From: Mya arenaria
Taxonomy: Eukaryota; Mollusca; Bivalvia; Myida; Myidae
Assembly: GCF_026914265.1 (NCBI RefSeq)
Contig: NC_069125.1
Location: forward strand, 67,445,479 to 67,509,478
Direction: 5' to 3'
Length of the DNA: 64,000 nt
The notes beneath the pieces are model-generated. The model saw only the letters and a list, made by a program, of their open reading frames with translations. It had not been told where the DNA came from and did not search any database. The stretch's first letter is position 1, and the number at the start of each line of letters is the position of its first letter. The translations under genes were made by a program, and so were the position numbers. Shown piece by piece: positions 11,381 through 23,713 of the stretch.

Positions 11381-14300
11381 ATGTCGAAGAAAGAGCAGCA
11401 GGTTCTCGATGGCGCGGCGGAACAGTTGCAGCCAAGGCCTAAGAAGGGCAGACCGCGCCACAAGGACGGTGAACTTCCGGTGGACATGCGGTGCGGATTC
11501 GGTCCGTGCTCTCCTGCCGCCGTCCAATGCTGCGCGCGGATGGGGGTGTTCGTGGGCGCGTACAGCATCTGCGGGCTGATGACGTCAGTCCTGTCTATGT
11601 ACATTATGTCACAAATAACGACCATTGAGAAGCAGTTCGGACTTAGCAGCTCCCAGTCTGGGCTGCTACTCTCCTGTAACGATATTGGTTATCTCCTTAC
11701 CACTCTCCTGGCCAGCTACTTTGCCCGCAAGGTGCATATTCCCCGCGTTCTCTGGCTCACCGTCATCGTGTACGGCGTGGCCGGCATTATTTGTTCGCTG
11801 GCGTACTTTGTGTCCAAGGACTTCATTGTGAAGCAGGGGGCGCAGATATCTAGCTTATTCACTGCAGGGAATAGTTCAGGTGGTAACAATGCGTCGTTGA
11901 CGTTGGTGATACCATCAAGGCAATATCCCATGTGCAATAAAGTGAGTGACGCCAGTAGCACGGGTTATGCTGTGGTCGTGACGAACAGTTCTAAATGTGA
12001 CATGGACGGCGCAGAGACGAGTTTTGGTGTAGGAGAGCCAAACCAGTTTACCAATATAGCCATGACCCTTATTGCCATTGGTAAGGTTCTTTTTGTGACA
12101 TATGAATATGGTTATGAATTCTTAGGCATTGACAATTCCAATGAAAACTGTTACACATCTAAGTATATTTCTACTTAAAAACGCATGGTAGTATAGATTA
12201 TCTATTATAACACTTTTTTTTAAAAAGAAAAGAACTTGTATACATAGTCAATTATCTTGGTTGAAGGGCCGATTTATAATTGCTTCAGATGAAAAAAACT
12301 GATGACAATAAAAAATCACTTCACATAAGGCCTTAGTGACACGTTCGGTTTGATTTTAGGGATGGTGCTGCAGGGCCTGGCGAAGGCGCCGCGCTACCCG
12401 TTCCTCACCACGTACGTGGATGACAACGTGAACAAGAAAAACACCGCCATGTACATGGGTGAGCTAACTGTTGGATAGGCGGGTGGAGAACAGCCATTCA
12501 TGCACATACTTGTTTTACAACTTTTCTCTTAATTATGTTATTCTCCTTGTATGCGTTTATTCGTGTTCTGTTTACTAGCCACTTTTTTGTTACATCAGGC
12601 AAATTATTCATAAAGTGTATTCGCTAAATGGGTCAAGCTCGTATTTCAGTAAAAACTTTGTACGTATGTGATATATGAACCAGCGGTTCGTCTCATCATT
12701 TTTGTATCTCGGATTTCAAGTGTATAGGTTCAACGTGCCATAGTTTAGGTCTGTATAATTTACTCAACAAATCCTTGAGATTATACACAATGGTAAAATA
12801 AATAGCATCGGAACATGAAAGCTCGAAGTTATGGCTACAAAACGTTTATTAATTTGCCTTTCGAAATTCAAAAGACTTATTTTTAGAAAGAATTTAAAAC
12901 TCAAAAGGGCTTTTCTGTTTTCTACGGTGGCACAGAGGTGACATCCGCAACACTTTATTTATGTTTATATTGTGGCCACAACTTAGTAAATTTGGGCCAC
13001 AACATGTAAAGTTCTAATTGGTAAACGCAATAAGATTCATGTTACCACTTGTCTATAAATATATTTAAACAACTGGTTATCTTCTTACGATTTGCGAATA
13101 TCATTTTGTAAGTGGTTATACGAATCTTATTACGTTAACCAGTTATAATGTTACTTATTAAGTGGAATTCGCAAACCATAACTAGATAACCTGTTAGCGC
13201 CTAAATATTAAATGCATTTATAGCTAAGTGGTAATACGAATCTTATTACTTTAACCAGTTAGTATATGTTATTTATTAATTAAGCGGAATTTGCAAACTA
13301 TAATTAGGTAACCTGTTAGTGTTGTACAGCTAAAAAAGGTGATATAGGTGGCAGTTCTGGGCACTTTCACGCCTGTTTTTAGTATTATAATATCTATCTT
13401 ACCAAAAAGGTAACGCGAATATCAACTAGATATCTAGATAATTATCGCGAAAATTAAGTGGTTAACACGAAACAATTTGCGAACGTTGACAGGTCATATG
13501 CCACCATATATAACAGACCATGAACTTATTTTTATTTTTTATAGATTTCTAGGTATGAAAGTTGCACGAGCAGCTATTATTTCTAGAGTGGCGTAGCAGT
13601 AACATAAACATTTGCATAGAATAACGTTCAAAATAACGTTTTCTATCTTTTAATAGAACGTGTAAAAATAATTATTCGCCGATATGAACTTTAAAATTGT
13701 ACGAAAAGCATTTCTAGAAAATTATTTTTTGATTTACTTGGAAATGATGAAGACGTGTAACAATCAAGGTTTCCCCAAATCGCGAAATATATGTTATCTT
13801 CACTGCAGGTATTATCTCTGGTGTCGCGATTTTCGGCCCAGCTATTGCATTCTCCGTCGGCAGTGTTTTCAGTCGCCAATATGTCACATTACAAGGTAAA
13901 TCGAGACAGAGAGGTTGTGCTTGACAAATGTGTTGATAAAGGTATTTTTTCTCAATGGCATAACATTCGTATGAATTGAATATCTAAAAGGTAAAAAAAC
14001 ACAAGTAAGGCAATTGTTTCGCGTTGATAATCATATCATCCTTTCATAATTGCGCAATATAGATGTGCCGATCTCTCCGCGGCACCCGGCGTGGATCGGC
14101 GCGTGGTGGCTGGGCTTCCTGGTGTTCGGTATCATCTCCATCTTCGTGTCCTTCCCACTCCTCTTCTTTCCAAGGAAGCTCCGTCCACGACCGCCCAAGG
14201 CCAAGCAACCCAAGACCGACTCATCTGTCAAACAAGCACTTTTAGGTACGCCATATCATGATGCCAGTGTGATTTTTTTTTTAAATTTCATGCTTATTAA

Positions 14301-17300
14301 CATGGTTATAATTTATTTACTTGTTTTATCTTTATATTCGGGAGAAAATTAAGTCATACAAATATACAGCTTTATTATATTTCAAGGTAGAAATCTAATT
14401 ATGCTCACCGTTCGCTTATCTTTAGACGTTTCAACTTTGTTTTAAAATTTTCACAATTTTTAAGGCTTCCTGAAGAGTCTGTTTCGGCTTGTAAGTAATA
14501 GCGTCTACATGCCACTGACGTTGAGCACGTGCGTTATTCTATTCGGGGTCGCCGGGATGATTGCATTCAGCGCGAAGTACCTCGAGACCCAGTTCTTCAT
14601 TCCGGCCTGGAAGGCTAACATGTTAGTAGGTATGGGAAGAAATAATTAGCAATGGGTCCTTTTTCATTATCTTGGTAAAAGTGCATTAATTATCACTTCA
14701 GTTATGAAATATAGGATATGTTGTCTACGAAACTAAACAAAGAAAACCTTGCGTGTTCGTTTCGTGTAGGTTTGATGAACATCGTGGCGGCCTCGATAGG
14801 GACGGTGGTAGGCGGCTGCGTTGTGACCAAGCGGAAGTTGTCACCCCTTGCGTGCATCCGAATGTTGTTGGTCGTGGGCATCCTCTCTGTAGTGCAGATA
14901 TGTCTCGGCTACGTGTTCGGATGTCCTAACCCTGACATAGTTGGCTTCAACCAAGAAAGGTTAGGCTGTTTCCCTGACATAGTTGGCTTCAACCAAGAAA
15001 GGTTAGGCTGTTTGTTTCCCTGACATACTAGTAGCTGGTTTCAACCAATAATGGCTAGGTTAGGCTGTTTCCTTGACAAAGTTGGCTTTAACCAAGACCT
15101 GATACACTAGAAGCCGGCTTCAACCAAGAAAGGTTAGACTGTTTCCCTGACATGCTAGTAGCTGGCTTCAACCAAGAAAGGTTAGGCTGATAACCTGACA
15201 TACTAGAAGCTGGCTTCAACCAAGAAAGGTTAGACTGTTTCCCTGATATACTAGTAGCTGGCTTCAACCAAGAAAGGTAAGGCTGTTTCCCTGACATACT
15301 AGTAGTTGGCTTCAACCAAGAAAGGTTAGGCTGTTTCCCTGACATACTAGTAGCTGGCTTCAACCAAGAATGGTTAGGCTGTTTCCCTGACATACTAGTA
15401 GCTGGCTTCAACCAAGAAAGGTTAGGCTGTTTCCCTGACATAGCTGGCTTCAACTAAGAAAGGTTAGACTGTTTCCCTGACATACTAGTAGCTGGCTTCA
15501 ACCAAGAAAGGTTAGGCTGTTTCCCTGACATACTAGTAGCTGGCTTCAACCAAGAATGGTTAGGCTGTTTCCCTGACATAGCTGGCTTCAACAAAGAAAG
15601 TCAGGCTGATTTCCTGACATAATAGTAGTTGGCTTCAACCAAGAAAGGTTAGGCTGTTTCCCTGACATACTTGTAGCTGGCTTCAACCAATTAATTTGGC
15701 TGTTTCCCCTGACATACTAGTAGGTGGCTTCAACCAAGAAAGGTTAGGCTGTTTCCCTGACATACTAGTAGGTGGCTTCAACCAAGAAAGGTTAGGCTGT
15801 TTCCCTGACATACTAGTAGCTGGCTTCAACCAAGAAAGGTTAGGCTGTTTCCCTGACATACTAGTAGCTGGCTTCAACAAAGAAAGGTTAGACTATTTCC
15901 CTGACATACTAATAGCTGGCTTCAACCAAGAAAGGTTAGGTTGTTTCCCTGACATACTAGTAGCTGGCTTCAACCAAGAAAGGTTAGGCTGTTTCCCTGA
16001 CATACATTGTTAAGGTAGTTCTCTGAATGGCTATACTATACACATGCACTTCCTGTTTACTTCAGCCCATTGGATATCAGTAACGCTAGCTGTGCGACCG
16101 GGTGCGGATGTGACCCTCACACGTACTTCCCCGTTTGTGGCAATGATGACGTGAACTACATGACTCCGTGCCACGCTGGCTGCACTAAACAGGAAAATCT
16201 CGTACACGAAGCATTTTACATGAACTAAAGTGTTACAGATATTTATTCTTTTAAGGGCCATACACGCGTCAAAGAACAAGAAAAGGCATTTTAATACCAA
16301 ATTACGCAGATATGCTTACGAAACAGATCAATATTTCAAACGGAAAAATGATGCAAACTGCAACACATTGGTCCGTCCTTTTCAGAACTTGTACAGATTA
16401 ATAAAACGTTTAGCAAACGAGTTGTTGGAAGAATGTGAGGCCTGAATCGTGATATTTTTCAGACGTTCGCGGGTTGTTCGTGTGGCGGGGGTCGGGTGAG
16501 CCCGGGGCTCTGCGAAACATCGTGTGACATGTTATACCCGTACCTCATCAACAATGTATTCGGCGCCTTTCTAGGGACGCTGGGGATGATGCCCGGGTTC
16601 ATCGTCATGCTCAGGTGCGTATTAAAGTGATATGACATTCAGGACTGATCTCAGAAAGTTTGTTTATCATGTACATACCATCAAACAATTCTTAAATACT
16701 AGTAATAAAAGATATGTTCTCATATACAAATTGCAGCAGTCACTGTATGGATTCAGTACTGGCTTGTATCGACCGGCTAATATGGGTTAGAAATGACGTG
16801 TTGAAACACCACATATAAAACGATGCAAAAAAAAACAGGCTTAGCAACACCTTGTCGATTTCTGTTCACAATTGCAATAAAATCAACTTATAAAACTATA
16901 ATTACCTGCCCATCTGTTACAGGAGCGTTAGCGAGGCAGACAAATCCATGGCAGTCGGCTTCTCCTCTTTGCTTTCAACACTTTGCGGTCAGTTTAACGA
17001 AATTCTTAATGAATTGCAAATTGCCATCAGATCGTACAATAGACTAACATACAAACACCACAGAGACATACCGCACACGCATCAAATACATCCGTTGATA
17101 AATTCAATGGTAACCGCTTTCGAACGGACAGCGAACCGGGGTTAGATCTAAGTAGTACTATAACTACATAACAGAATCAACCATTGCGGAATTGCCACGA
17201 TGCGAAATTAGGATAAAGGACAGAAACATAAAGTAGTCAGTAAACGATATTTAAGTCATATGCATTCTAAGGTTCAATCTTTCGCAAGTATAATTCATTC

Positions 17301-18448
17301 TTTCTGAAAAAGCCAGGCCCCAGTTCCTCGAAAATTCTTAAGCTTAACTCACTTAAGTATATCTAGTTTAGTAGTATTGCTTACATAGATATGTTTTTTT
17401 ATGAAACAGCAAGTATTTTTTTCTTATTTATCTTAAAGATTACTTCCTTTAAATGCTTCAAAACTCTTTAGAAAGATAATATTACACAAGGGACTTAAGA
17501 TGTTTAGAGACCAGGTGAGGCCAGGTGATTAAAAAAATCACGACAAATGTTGAAATGTTGCCTAGAAAGGCATTTGCATTTTTACACAAAAGTGTTAAAG
17601 ATTAGAAATGGTTCCAGGTGCCAAAATGTTTGTCACTTATCCTGAGTAAACAATGGTTTATGATGATTGCTTCAATTTTAAGAAAGACAAAGTGCATTTG
17701 GACCAAAAAACTCATGGTGCGATAGAAATTGAAATTTAAAGTAGCCTGGGAGTAAATTATAGACATTCTTTTCAAATATTTTATTCAATTTCGATTTTTT
17801 GAAAAGATATCACCATGAAGCAACAAGACTGTTGATTGGATAGTATGGAACATTTTGTTAACAAATCAATCATATTACAGAAAGAGTTTTATGTACATGT
17901 CGCGGAAGTCTTGAAAATAAACATGATAAAGAAATTTTGAAACGCCTAAAATTGTGGCCTTCCCCACCCACTTTGTATTGTGGAAGGCCCTCAATTTCAT
18001 TATTACATCATACCAATATTATATCGTCTTTATAAACCACATAAATTATGTGTGCATCCATATATACATCGGAGATCAAAGCCTTGAAATAGTGAAAACT
18101 GTCCTTTACTTTTCAGGTTGGTTCGCGGGTCCCGTTGTTTTTGGAATCGTCATCGACTCGGCGTGCCGTATCTGGAGCGCTTCATGTTCCGGGCAGGGTG
18201 CATGCGCACTGTACGACAACATTGACATCCGGGTGAAAATGCACTCCTACCAGCTTGTGCCCAAGGTGCTCGCGGTTCTTCTGCAAGTGATCGTGTACTG
18301 GCGTGCGCGCCACAAGACAGACTGGAGCCTTCGACATGAGGACGAGGAAGATAACACGGACTCGGACACCGAGGATGCCATGAAAGGTGATCCGGAGGCG
18401 GAGATGGACACATATCCCTCCAAATGGCGGCCCGACCCCATCTACTAG
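11381..18448 (+). CDS. Organic anion transporter (OATP/SLCO family), complete
   Basis: Ten exons with consistent phases: 11381-12080, 12360-12458, 13809-13895, 14063-14245, 14465-14629, 14770-14959, 16066-16201, 16463-16614, 16923-16987 and 18117-18448, giving 702 residues, the usual OATP size. OATPs are 12-helix plasma-membrane carriers of amphipathic organic anions such as steroid conjugates, bile salts and toxins. The family signature appears in exon 4 as AWIGAWWLGFLVFG (consensus RWxGAWWxGF, Arg replaced by Ala). Exon 2 carries the YVDDN block, exons 6-8 the large extracellular loop with the Kazal-like Cys pattern (GCGCD, PVCG, TPCHAGC, GCSCGG), and exons 8-10 the last helices (SVSEADKSMAVGF, FGIVIDSACRIW). 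The tail is acidic. Exon 6 ends in a weak donor (AG|GTTAGG), and its last 29 bp seed the tandem array that fills intron 6. The subfamily cannot be assigned by eye. Confidence 0.93.
13107..13330. repeat. Two-copy direct repeat in SLCO intron 2
   Basis: Two diverged copies of a unit of roughly 115-120 bp. Both read GTGGT-ATACGAATCTTATTAC, then TTAACCAGTTA, TTATTAA-GCGGAATT-GCAAAC, and end in ACCTGTTAG. Weak further pieces (AAGTGGTTAACACGAA near 13455; CGATTTGCGAATATC near 13088) suggest the array was once longer. No coding capacity is seen. Confidence 0.65.
14931..16005 (+). repeat. Minisatellite seeded by SLCO exon 6 end and its splice donor (~23 units)
   Basis: About 23 head-to-tail units. 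The first one is the coding end of exon 6 (CCTGACATAGTTGGCTTC to GAAAG) followed by the donor GTTAGG. Units 1-2 are 42 bp; most later ones are 48 bp with an inserted CTAGTAG-type hexamer (GACATACTAGTAGCTGG). Both lengths are multiples of three, and long stretches stay open (for example 15696-16013, with a repeating PDILVAGFNQERLGCF). Every unit repeats the AAAG|GTTAGG donor-like site. The array occupies all of intron 6 except the last ~60 bp, which hold the acceptor of exon 7. Exon 6 in other OATPs continues with similar text (C-x-N-P-x-I-x-G), which supports the first copy being ancestral. Confidence 0.93.
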
Positions 18449-18550
18449 GGCAAAAATCACAAGGACGACAGCAAATTGTCAATCAGATGAAGAAGATAGG
18501 AATATAGCTTGTGACACTTACTAAATTACAACTGATGGAGTGTTGTATTT

Positions 18551-18556
18551 ATTAAA
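18551..18556 (+). promoter_or_regulatory. Variant polyadenylation signal ATTAAA of SLCO
   Basis: ATTAAA about 100 bp after the SLCO stop codon; it is the best candidate before the SINE begins. A canonical AATAAA occurs further on at about 18873, beyond the SINE. Confidence 0.4.
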
Positions 18557-18621
18557 ATTATCCATGTCCAGGTCGTGTAAATGTTTTACATTCATAAACC
18601 TTTATTTTCACGACATTGTTT

Positions 18622-18830
18622 GTCCAGTTATGGTAGTGATTAGCGCCCTCCCTCCTTATCAAGATGGCCCGGGTTCGATTCCCAGCCTGGGCGCATGCCA
18701 GACAAGTTATTTTTCGGGTACTTCGGTTTCCCCCACAAGACCACATTCACGCGCAACATCGTGCCAACGAGAGTGACTTAGTAATCATAACTTCCTTCAC
18801 AATCGTTGTAAAATATATAATGTTTAAAGG
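18622..18830 (+). mobile_element. tRNA-derived SINE
   Basis: The head resembles a tRNA gene. An A-box-like TGGTAGTGATTAGCGC near 18630 is followed by a perfect B box GGTTCGATTCC at 18672-18682, embedded in GGGTTCGATTCCCAGC. It is followed by the TTCGGTTTCCCCCACA segment that many invertebrate SINEs carry in their central domain. The tRNA part has no clean acceptor stem, so it is not a tRNA gene. The right boundary is approximate. Confidence 0.75.
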
Positions 18831-19170
18831 AAACCTTTCCTAGCTTTTTATTACAACTTGGTCAATTATAAAATAAATTATGAAGTGTACGCTTTTTAAT
18901 TATTTTACAATGACGAATATATCGAACTTAATTGCTTAAGAGCTGAGGGAAATTTAACGACATATTGTGTCCACATCTAATATATACTCCTAAGGATGTG
19001 TTTATTTATTTATTCCTTTTTCTTAGAGAAGACGTTCATGGCAGTTAAACAGTTTATAAAAATTTGAAGACGGGTGCCAAAGTTCATAAATCGCAGGGCT
19101 GTCGTGGGCATGGCCGAACCACTTTTACAGACTAAAAGATTAGAAACAAACTCATACATTGTATAACATA

Positions 19171-19194
19171 TTATATATATATATATATATATAT
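19171..19194. repeat. (AT)n microsatellite
   Basis: A pure run of about 12 AT dinucleotides. Confidence 0.9.
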
Positions 19195-19364
19195 AATTTT
19201 TATAAGATCTATGCATATAGTAAAATAATGCATTCTATTTTGTGATGTAGGTAGTTATTTCTTTATATTTAAAATAAATATAAACGAAATATAAAGAGCG
19301 ATTATAAATTTATATCAAATACAAGAGCTAACAAAAGGCAATAGCTTTGTTATAAGCAGAAGTA

Positions 19365-19425
19365 GAGATATGGTTCCTGTACACTGCACTTCCTCTCATT
19401 ACAGTGTACACAAACCATATATCTA
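19365..19425. repeat. Imperfect hairpin at the edge of a LINE fragment
   Basis: AGATATGGTT then GTACACTG on the left is complemented by CAGTGTAC then AACCATATATCT on the right, with a loop of about 15 bp. It lies immediately beyond the 3' limit of the LINE reverse transcriptase fragment. Confidence 0.55.
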
Positions 19426-20518
19426 TTTCCGCTAGTGGGAACAATGATAGAAAGCTTCAGTTGTATGTCCAAAGGCAAGTCTAGGTTATTTATTCTAAGA
19501 AATAGAGCATACATTTGCTTTGTTAGCATGGCTAATAAAATATTTACGGCAGTAGAAAAAGCTACAAGTGGACGAGAAATATACACATTGATAATTGTAT
19601 TACATAACTATCTCTATTGCTTGGTTATGAATATCAAAGTTCCATTTCTTCAGATATCTGGTACCAAAAACCAGATATTTCCATTGTATACAGTTACCTT
19701 GAAAACATTTAAGACTTCGTTGAAAATCACGTTCATTGTCTACAAAAGGCACAGCGTGGTCAGCGTATAGGAGGATAAGTAATTGAAGGTACACCGTTGT
19801 CTCATTTGGATCTACTTCTAAAGAAACACATGAACATAATCTTTTCAGGAATTCGTCAGAATCGTTAAGGTAAATAGAAAATAAAATCGGAGAAAGATTT
19901 TCTTCCGGACGTACTCCGGAAAAGCTTGGGAACATAAGAAACAGTTGCCCATTGGTAGAAACGCATGAGTTTATATCATTGTACATGTTTTTTTTTATGA
20001 TTGTGAGAATTTTACTCTGTAAACCAGACTGAATTAGCTTATGCCACAAACCAACTCGCCAGAAAGTGTCAAATGCGGCCAAAAAATCAATTAATGAGCT
20101 AAACCGTTTCTTTTTTCTGGGGTCTAAGTTTAGTAAAAAGGCAGTGCAATGAAAAGATGGTCAAAGGTTGAGTAATATGCGCGGAATCCGACTTTGTTCT
20201 TGTTGAATAAGTTATTATCATAGAGGATTTTGTCCATGCGTTCATTATGGATAAACGTGACCTTATTTGCCTTAACAACTTTGAATAGTAATCGGTCTAT
20301 AATGTTGGGGCCAGTAGGAGAACCCTTGTTACCACAGCGCAGTGGTTTGACCATTTTAACGAGTTGTTTAATCCTGACTTGCCGGGCGTAGAACCATCAA
20401 GAACAATTGGACAATTAAATTCACACAGTGATATCGAATCTTCAATACCAAACATGGAAATTACAGACGATGATATATTTGATGGCAACAGCTCGTTGAA
20501 ATCTATATGATAAGGCAA
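19420..20518 (-). mobile_element. LINE fragment: reverse transcriptase domain
   Basis: Minus-strand frames encode a decayed non-LTR reverse transcriptase: a KVGFRAYYSTFDHLF block, DFLAAFDTFWRVGLWHKL (family: DFxKAFDxVWRxGLW), SGVRPEENLSPILFSIYLND, and LLYADHAVPF, where the catalytic YADD has become YADH. There is a frameshift between the frames at about 20130 and 20105 and a stop after the polymerase core. The coding match ends near 19430 at LPLDIQLKL, which is the point at which the separate C-terminal fragment at 20880-21840 begins. Clade not assigned. Confidence 0.85.
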
Positions 20519-20639
20519 CAGCGGGTATACTAACTACAAATCACTTTAAACACAGTATTTATCATATAGTATCATTTATACGTAGGAATTTTAATCGCAT
20601 ATACTCATCGCGTGACTTTCCTGGACAATGGGCGTCGAC

Positions 20640-20740
20640 ACTGATGATACCAATGCATACGTGTTGAACAAAATAACTGAATCACAGGCGGGTTTCAGAG
20701 CAAATTATTTGGCAATTGATAATGCTTTAATTTTCAATCC
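20640..20740 (+). mobile_element. Small LINE fragment (reverse transcriptase, plus strand)
   Basis: The plus strand encodes ITESQAGFRANYLAIDNAL, the start of the reverse transcriptase fingers seen in the neighbouring minus-strand copy (KVGFRAYYSTFDHLF). Only about 100 bp are recognisable. Confidence 0.6.
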
Positions 20741-20879
20741 TGCCGCATCAAGTTTATAGGTACACTTAGAACATACATATATATGTGATAAAAGGTTATA
20801 CAACAGTATACTAATAACTACAATAACCAGGCTGTGGGTTGTTACTATCAGAAGGAAGAAATAATGCGGAAAAGTGGCT

Positions 20880-21840
20880 ACACATTTATAAAAAAGGAAA
20901 ATACATGCTTCTATGATTATCGAACGTTTTGTGTGTTTGGAATGCAGGGTAGGTTTTTTTAAAATTATTTAATATAATAGCCAAGTATTTGCCTAATTGA
21001 CGAAGTGTTTGTTCATTGTTTTCATTCATAAGAGATTCGAAATTAAGACAATTTGTGTTTCTTTGGAATCGCTCTGGAATTATTTTTTTTCGTAATTGAT
21101 TAAAAAAACTACATTTGAATAAGTAATGAAATTCGTCTCCAACCTCTCCAGAATTACAAACATTGCAAATTCTATCGTTACGTTGGACATTTGCCCATCT
21201 ATGTTTTTCAATAGGAAGATGATTGTTACACATTCTAAAATTAGCTAGTTGTTGTACAAGGTAGGGTGACAATTTATCAAAATACTGTTCATATTTATGT
21301 TCGTGCTTGTACATACGGTAATTAAGGCATTTACTGGAATCAAAGACACTGCTATGCCATATTTGTGAGTACTGATTTTGAAGACTTGATTCTATTTTCT
21401 TTAACAACATATCTCTAGAACCATCAAACATTTGGTTTATCCATAGATAGCTTAAACCACATTCATCTATAATAGACTTAACAAATGTTAACCAGTTATA
21501 CTTTTTAGAATTATGAACATAGTCTGAGTACATGAATTTATAAAGCAGCGAAGAAAGTTTATCAGTATTTAATATCATATTATACCAAAAGCCAATAATT
21601 CGTTTCTTGATAACAATAGAAATGGGATATCTCCCAAGGTCTCCATATAGCATAATATGAGGAGTACTACGTTTAACATGTATTGTAATATATTTTTCAT
21701 AAAGTCTGTATGCACTTTTTCTAACAGGTTAACGTCTGAGTACCCCCAAACTTCGCATCCATAAGAAAGAATTGGAAGAATATTTGAATCGAACAATTTA
21801 AGTTGGCAATCCATAGATAAATCTAGATGTCTTATTTTTC
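20880..21840 (-). mobile_element. LINE fragment: C-terminal part after the reverse transcriptase
   Basis: A minus-strand frame starts with QLKLFDSNILPILSYGCEVW, typical of the thumb/connection after the polymerase core. A second frame, entered by frameshift near 21620, continues with GRYPISIVIKKRIIGFW and a long helical stretch ending in a zinc-knuckle-like CNVCNSGEVGDEFHYLFKC. It lies upstream (in minus-strand terms) of the reverse transcriptase fragment at 19420-20518, the reverse of the order in an intact element. The two are separate insertions or a rearrangement. Confidence 0.85.
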
Positions 21841-22034
21841 TGTATAGACTAAATAAGCCTTTCCTTGCCTGTTCAGCTATATGTTTTTTTTAGCAGATGT
21901 AAACTGTCTGGAATCTACTTTACCTATACTTTGTCACTGATTAAAATGACCGATAGCTGTTAAAGGCAAACGGGTTCTTGAATCATTGTTAAATTTCTTG
22001 TATGACCTAATGCCTTAACAAAAACATAGGTATT

Positions 22035-22960
22035 TCATAATTGTTGACACAAAAGTTGTACCTATATTAGTGTATGGTTGCGAAAGTTGGTGATTACAAC
22101 GACATGAAGGAATAGAAAGAGTGCACAACTATTCATGTAAAAGGGTTCTTTCTGTACCTCAGATTACTTGTAATGCGCCAGTTTTAGGAGACTGCGGTGA
22201 TCTCCCTATGGATATGTTTTCTTGTAAGCGTGCTATTTGCTATTAAAAACAGCTATTACAAATTCTACGTATGGAAAAATATAGATGTGTATAAATGCTT
22301 TGCGATGAAAAAATGTTGTTAATGTTAATTGGATAACCATTTATATTCAAATGGTTTTGGCTATGTTTTGGAAGCTCAGTGTATAACTATTAAAAAAGGC
22401 TCTGTGTCAACATACCTATAACGACTTTAAAATGAATATGTTCAGTCATGGCATTGCAACTGTATTTGTTGTGTATCTATCTATACGCTTTAAATCAAAT
22501 TTTGAGTCTGAAGCGTACGTTAATTTTCTTTGTGTTAGGAAGTCTCGAAGTGTATGCACGTTTCAAACCTTCGGCTCAATCTCTCGCAATTGAACGTGAC
22601 TGCTATACAAATGTTGAAAGACAACTAAGGTTTTGTCCTCATTGTAAAGATATCACAGAAACAGAATATCACTTTCTTTTGGTGTGTCCTTTGTAGGATA
22701 ATTTTAGACAAGAATATATAGATTGAAAATAATACGAGAACCCAAATATAGTTTAGTTTAATGTATTGATGTTTTGTAATATTGAAAATGTTGAGAAAAA
22801 ACTGCACAAAATTTATACTCCGATTTTGAAGAGAAATATTTTTTTCAAGAATAAATATTATTTGCTTGTTACACTTTATGAATGTTAGTTTGATGTATTG
22901 TAATGTATATTTGGTATACCGTATATCAATGTAAGTGTATTAAAATGAACTATGTTTTAA
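22035..22960 (+). mobile_element. LINE fragment: C-terminal part, plus strand
   Basis: Plus-strand codons spell a decayed LPILVYGCESW block (about 22050-22095), then a GIERVHNYSCKRVLSVPQ-like block, and finally RFCPHCKDITETEYHFLLVC ending at 22696. This is the same domain order as the minus-strand fragment next door but from a different, older copy. The 3' limit is approximate. At least one in-frame stop follows the YGCESW block. Confidence 0.75.
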
Positions 22961-23713
22961 AAGATGCTATTACTCACTAATTCGCAGTTGTAGTTTTCCA
23001 AATGTATTTAGTGCATGATGTTTGCATGGACTGGCTGCCTTCTAGGAAAATAAACTGTTTTGTAAACGTATTGTGTGATGGCAGTGAACAACTGTGAGGT
23101 TTGAAGTCCAGTGAATTTATGGTATTTGAGATCCCAGTAAAAACCCAATGTGGCTCCCAAAAAATAAAAGTATATAAAGAGCCATTATTTGTATTTAAGA
23201 TGAGCTAAAGCTTTTCCCCCAGTCCATTAGCTGAGCTACAATTGTTCTACATATACAACACTATTAAAATGCCGATGACAGGCCTAAACCTTCTGTGATT
23301 CAAGTGACATAACAAATGTTTTAGCCAAGATTTGATGTGCAAAACTGATTTTCTTTTAGCACTTTATTACTGATGAATTTCATTTACAATAAATAAGGCA
23401 TCTTACGATACATTTTTTCAATTAAGGAGTATATACATGAAATGAATATATGATTAACTATTTTTTTCAATGAATATATGATTAACTATTTTTTTCAAAG
23501 AATAGAAATCATAGCAATTAATCATCCAATGTTTATTATATTCCAGCTGTCACCGCCATTGAAAAGCATTGCACAATTACAAACAGGATGTGGTATTCAA
23601 GCTGAGCCGTTCTCTATCTCATGTATAGTTTTCCTTATCCACGTCAACACGCAGTCACCCATATGGATCTTGTTTACTTAATGCCCAGTTCATCTGTTAG
23701 CTTAGGTTCTCCA
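22961..23713. other. CDC45 3' flank and spacer
   Basis: No gene. A 28-29 bp direct duplication (GAATATATGATTAACTA plus a T run) occupies 23441-23498. The segment nearest 23713 should be the CDC45 3' UTR. Confidence 0.5.
23363..23368 (-). promoter_or_regulatory. Candidate polyadenylation signal of CDC45
   Basis: AATAAA on the minus strand, about 350 bp after the CDC45 stop. Another minus-strand AATAAA at 23532-23537 lies closer, about 180 bp after the stop. Which is used cannot be told. Confidence 0.4.

Noticed and set aside
15088-16013. Open frames of 65-121 codons through the SLCO array on both strands
   Set aside because: They arise because unit length is a multiple of three; there is no independent start context or splice evidence. 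The possible extension of exon 6 into the array is discussed as a finding instead.
16230-16445. 71-codon frame in SLCO intron 7
   Set aside because: Lies between two well-supported exons with proper donor and acceptor; no family match.
18622-18700. Possible tRNA gene
   Set aside because: The B box is perfect, but no matching acceptor stem or anticodon arm could be drawn, and the 3' part is SINE-like.
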